Source: Paludibacteraceae bacterium (GTDB lineage: Bacteria; Bacteroidota; Bacteroidia; Bacteroidales; Paludibacteraceae). From it: a stretch of DNA of 63,992 bases. Each line of letters starts with the position of its first letter. Positions within the stretch are counted from its first letter, which is position 1. The position numbers and the translations under genes were made by a program. Shown here piece by piece: positions 61,628-63,992 of this stretch. The notes beneath the pieces are model-generated. The model was not told the DNA's origin. It ran no database searches and was given only the letters and a program-made list of their open reading frames with translations. The stretch lies in assembly GCA_017557345.1 (NCBI GenBank), contig JAFYZR010000092.1, positions 1 through 63,992 of the forward strand, given 5' to 3'.

Positions 61628-62441
61628 GCTGTTTCTGGAGTTCTTCCGGACTGTCTATTTTCTTCTCTTCACGAATAAACCGAAGGAATCGCACTTCCAG
61701 CTGTTCCCCGTATAGGTCGCCATGGAAAGAAGGGATGTGCACTTCTATCGTGGCGTGCGTGTCTATGTTAAGAAGCGCAGGCGTCCAGTCGATGCCATAA
61801 GCACGCACGGAAACCGCATACACACCCGCCTTAGGGACGATCTTATGGGGATTTGTCGGTGCAATGTTTGCCGTTGGGAAACCAATCGTTCGCCCCAGTC
61901 CTTTTCCGTGCACCACTTCTCCGCGTAGCGCGTACGGACGGCCTAATAAATCATTCGCCAGGGCTATATTCCCGTTCTCCAGGGCACCGCGGATCTCCGT
62001 GGAGGACACGTGCCACTCGCCTTCCACGAACTCTCCCAGAGTCAACACCTCTATGCCGACCTGCTTGCCTGTCCGGATGTATTCCTGCGGGTGTCTAAGG
62101 CGGTCAGAACCGAAACGGTGGTCGTAACCCATCAGCAGCACAGAAACGTCATATTCGTCCCGCAAACGTTTCATGAACTGCGCAGCCGTCAAGGGTTGAA
62201 TGGCAGAGAACGGCAGCACAACCACTTCTCCGAAAACGCTCAGCAAAGCCCTGCGTTCCTCGACGGTGGTCAGCAACTGCGGGATATAATCGCTCTGTAA
62301 GGTCACACGCGGATGTTCCTCAAAGGTCACGATAAGCGGCGTTAAGCCACGCTCAGCACCTATCTTGTCCAGATGATTGAACAAGAAACGATGGCCCTTA
62401 TGCACTCCGTCAAAAAATCCTATCGTCGCTATATGCCCCAC
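61590..62441 (-). CDS. ribF: Bifunctional riboflavin kinase/FAD synthetase
   Basis: A 283-aa enzyme making FMN and FAD. The N-terminal adenylyltransferase has IGFFDGVHKGHRFLF and GYDHRFGSDRLRHPQEY; the C-terminal kinase has LRGEVVHGKGLGRTIGFPTANI. Length is slightly short at the N-terminus compared with most RibF but the active-site residues are complete. The start at 62441 lies next to the octamer repeat array. The last 38 bp overlap the convergent lipoprotein gene. Confidence 0.95.
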   Translation of the reverse strand: MGHIATIGFFDGVHKGHRFLFNHLDKIGAERGLTPLIVTFEEHPRVTLQSDYIPQLLTTVEERRALLSVFGEVVVLPFSAIQPLTAAQFMKRLRDEYDVSVLLMGYDHRFGSDRLRHPQEYIRTGKQVGIEVLTLGEFVEGEWHVSSTEIRGALENGNIALANDLLGRPYALRGEVVHGKGLGRTIGFPTANIAPTNPHKIVPKAGVYAVSVRAYGIDWTPALLNIDTHATIEVHIPSFHGDLYGEQLEVRFLRFIREEKKIDSPEELQKQLKEDFDNNLRPA

Positions 62442-62443
62442 AA

Positions 62444-62482
62444 TTCGCTAATCACTAATTCGCTAATTCGCTAATTCGTTAA
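62444..62482. repeat. 8-bp tandem array related to that at 7185
   Basis: On the minus strand the units read TAACGAAT, TAGCGAAT, TAGCGAAT, TAGTGAT, TAGCGAAT. It fills the gap between ribF and the next gene and supplies that gene's TAA stop. Confidence 0.9.
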
Positions 62483-62832
62483 TCCTCCGAGTAATAGCCT
62501 TTGGCTATTCCGTACTGCAACTCTGCGTCTTGGATGAGTTGGATCTGCACGGCCGAGATATTCCTACCCTCGGCATGAATAGCCTTCAGCACATAATTGA
62601 GTTGCTCCGTTTCATCCACATCGCCATCCAGATATTCCATCTCACCGGTCTTCGGGTCTTCGCGAAGCAAGCCTTGCTCCTCCAGATAATCATCCATCAG
62701 ATCCAGTACCAGCAAGATATCATCGGGCGTCAGTCCACCGCGGTCTGCGGCTGGAATGGCCTTGAAGACAAACTCCACCAACTCCCGTTCTTCCGGCTCC
62801 AATAGAGCCATCTCAATGCTATTATTTTCCAT
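62479..62832 (-). CDS. Conserved acidic protein, 117 aa
   Basis: Starts MENNSIEMALLEPEERELVEFVFKAI; a GLTPDDILLVLDLMDDYLEEQG helix pair and the ending IQDAELQYGIAKGYYSED follow. It is highly acidic and all helical, with no membrane segment. I do not recognise a family. The ATG at 62832 is preferred to an upstream TTG at 62841. The promoter is at 62855-62886. Confidence 0.8.
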   Translation of the reverse strand: MENNSIEMALLEPEERELVEFVFKAIPAADRGGLTPDDILLVLDLMDDYLEEQGLLREDPKTGEMEYLDGDVDETEQLNYVLKAIHAEGRNISAVQIQLIQDAELQYGIAKGYYSED

Positions 62833-62854
62833 AAGTTTCAAGCTTTTGCGAGTG

Positions 62855-62886
62855 CAAAGGTACTACAAAAATTGCATATATGCAAA
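62855..62886 (-). promoter_or_regulatory. Promoter of the 117-aa protein
   Basis: On the minus strand TTTGCATATATGCAA (62886-62872) and TACCTTTGC (from 62862). The -33 region is itself a near-perfect palindrome. Confidence 0.85.
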
Positions 62887-62924
62887 TTTTTTTACGATTT
62901 TCGATATTCGATATTCGATTTTCG

Positions 62925-62946
62925 AAAAAAGAAGCCCCGTAGGGCT
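62925..62946 (-). terminator. Terminator of the second BspA-like gene
   Basis: On the minus strand AGCCC-TACG-GGGCT forms a stem followed by TTCTTTTTTCG. It lies about 60 bp past the stop, beyond the 7-bp array. Confidence 0.75.
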
Positions 62947-62956
62947 CCTTTTTCTT

Positions 62957-63005
62957 GGTGTACGGTGTATGGTGTACGGTGTATGGTGTACGGTGTACAG
63001 TGTAC
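62957..63005. repeat. 7-bp tandem array, 7 units (GGTGTAC)
   Basis: Seven heptamers GGTGTAC/GGTGTAT with one AGTGTAC, starting at 62957 and ending 5 bp before the stop codon of the BspA-like gene. Unit, copy number and position match the array at 310-358. Confidence 0.95.
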
Positions 63006-63009
63006 GAAG

Positions 63010-63879
63010 TTATTTTACTTCCACGCCGAGGGCGTTAAAGGTCTTGCCGTCACGGATGATGAAGAGTTGACCATCACGCAGGATCTTCTGAACACTGGCA
63101 TCTGAAGTCTGAATACTCTCCATGTCGGTAGCACTAATTTCCTGGATGTTGGTAAAAGAGTTCCATCCATAAGCTGCCTCATAAGCTGCCTTTGTGCCCT
63201 GCGGTACATAGACAGGGATTGATTTTGGTACATTACCAAAACAATTGTCTCCACACGTCGGCGGCGTGGCGGCTTTGCAAGTGATAGAGGTCAAACCGGT
63301 GCAACCAAGAAAGGCGTTATCTCTAATGTAGGTAACTCTGGCAGGGATACTAATGGTAGTCAGACTGCTGCAACCATTGAATACGTTGACTTTGATGGTC
63401 GTGAGGCTGGTGGGAAGCGTTACAGAGGTTAAAGCGCTACAATCTTTGAAAGCACCATTACCGATTTCATTAACACTATTGGGAATCTCGATACTGGTTA
63501 ATTTGCTGCATAAATTAAAGGCGAACTGCCCTATTTTTTCCAACCAGCTGGAGCTGGCATAAAGCTGAGCTTCGTATAATTCGCTGCAATTATAGAAAGC
63601 GTAACTTCCAATGTTATCTATTTCTTCGTCTACATAGACCTTCTCAATTAAACCACGGAGGTGCTTCCAAGGGCATTCTGAACTCGTAAAATCCTTCATC
63701 TCTCCAGAACCATGTAAGGAAAGCCAGCTTGGGGAGATTGAGGAGCTCGATTCAAAAAACGTCCACTCGATATTCTCTCCACCTCCCTCTTCTTTACCGC
63801 AATAGCCGTTGTCGTCTTGGGCCATTAATGTTCCCGCGCTTACTACCAGCGCAATCATAAAAGTAAAAATTTTCTTCAT
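63010..63879 (-). CDS. Small BspA-like leucine-rich repeat protein with T9SS-like C-terminus
   Basis: A 289-aa protein. The signal peptide (IFTFMIALVVSAGTLMAQ) is followed by about six LRR_5 repeats (IGSYAFYNCSELYEAQL, IGNGAFKDCSALTSVTLP, IRDNAFLGCTGLTSITC). A link region (VPKSIPVYVPQGTKAAYEA) and the tail ILRDGQLFIIRDGKTFNALGVEVK follow; the tail parallels that of the 1408-aa protein, suggesting T9SS export. It is simpler than the other paralogue, without the B-type repeats. The 113 bp beyond its start (63880-63992) show no other gene. Confidence 0.9.
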   Translation of the reverse strand: MKKIFTFMIALVVSAGTLMAQDDNGYCGKEEGGGENIEWTFFESSSSISPSWLSLHGSGEMKDFTSSECPWKHLRGLIEKVYVDEEIDNIGSYAFYNCSELYEAQLYASSSWLEKIGQFAFNLCSKLTSIEIPNSVNEIGNGAFKDCSALTSVTLPTSLTTIKVNVFNGCSSLTTISIPARVTYIRDNAFLGCTGLTSITCKAATPPTCGDNCFGNVPKSIPVYVPQGTKAAYEAAYGWNSFTNIQEISATDMESIQTSDASVQKILRDGQLFIIRDGKTFNALGVEVK

Positions 63880-63992
63880 AATAATTGTGTTTAATTGGTT
63901 AATATTAAGTTAATTAGTCATATTTACAAAACAAAGAGCGATGCCCACGATTAGTGAACACCGCCTGTTATGGTAGTTCTATCCAATTGCCC

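Overview
The window reads as chromosome from a member of the Bacteroidales, probably an uncultured gut or rumen type. Evidence: nearly every intergenic start region carries the Bacteroidetes promoter pair (TTTG/TTGC near -33 and TAnnTTTGC near -7); Shine-Dalgarno sequences are mostly absent; and the gene content is typical of the order: a seven-gene Bacteroidetes-style V-type ATPase operon with DUF2764, a methylmalonyl-CoA decarboxylase operon, PorT of the type IX secretion system (T9SS), BspA-like LRR proteins with T9SS-like C-termini, and Rho with a long disordered insert. I see no tRNA, rRNA, CRISPR array, transposase or prophage.

Layout. 1-6.5 kb is accessory: a 1408-aa BspA-like surface protein behind a GIY-YIG nuclease, a palindromic intergenic repeat, and a zeta/COG4185-type kinase with an unlisted 50-aa partner gene. 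6.6-11 kb: thioesterase, O-methyltransferase, AsnC regulator, trpS, a tiny lipoprotein, an outer-membrane barrel, then a structured ncRNA candidate. 11.4-18 kb: TPR protein, ribH, aspartate kinase, YitT, sugar nucleotidyltransferase, galE, manA. 17.9-25.3 kb: V-type ATPase with an extra small lipoprotein gene between subunits A and B. 25.3-32 kb: fabD, ferritin, small membrane proteins, lon, an XRE regulator. 32-40 kb: a possible 48-aa ORF, flavodoxin-like reductase, ispE, and the mce-mmdADCB operon ending in a histidine kinase. 40.4-54 kb: recR, a shortened RelA/SpoT protein, rsmD, a metallophosphoesterase interrupted by an in-frame amber codon, cinA, mntP, def, ruvX, a TPR protein, gyrA. 54.5-64 kb: rho, aroQ, a TonB-receptor-like barrel, porT, a lipoprotein, ribF, and a second BspA-like protein.

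How genes fit together. Subunit K of the V-ATPase has every Na+ ligand of Enterococcus hirae NtpK at one constant offset, and the mmd operon encodes a biotin-dependent Na+-pumping decarboxylase, so a Na+ circuit linked to propionate formation is plausible. PorT and the BspA-like/phosphoesterase C-termini fit T9SS export.

Most unusual non-coding content: (i) short tandem arrays with 7, 8 and 11 bp units, several touching stop codons, including the same 7-bp array of seven units behind both BspA-like genes; (ii) divergent promoters whose -33 boxes are two halves of one palindrome; (iii) a roughly 90-bp intergenic element present twice with a 19-bp identical core; (iv) two structured RNA candidates; (v) a sigma-54-like promoter and 23-bp-period direct repeats ahead of lon. 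All functional statements are from reading the sequence; no searches were run.
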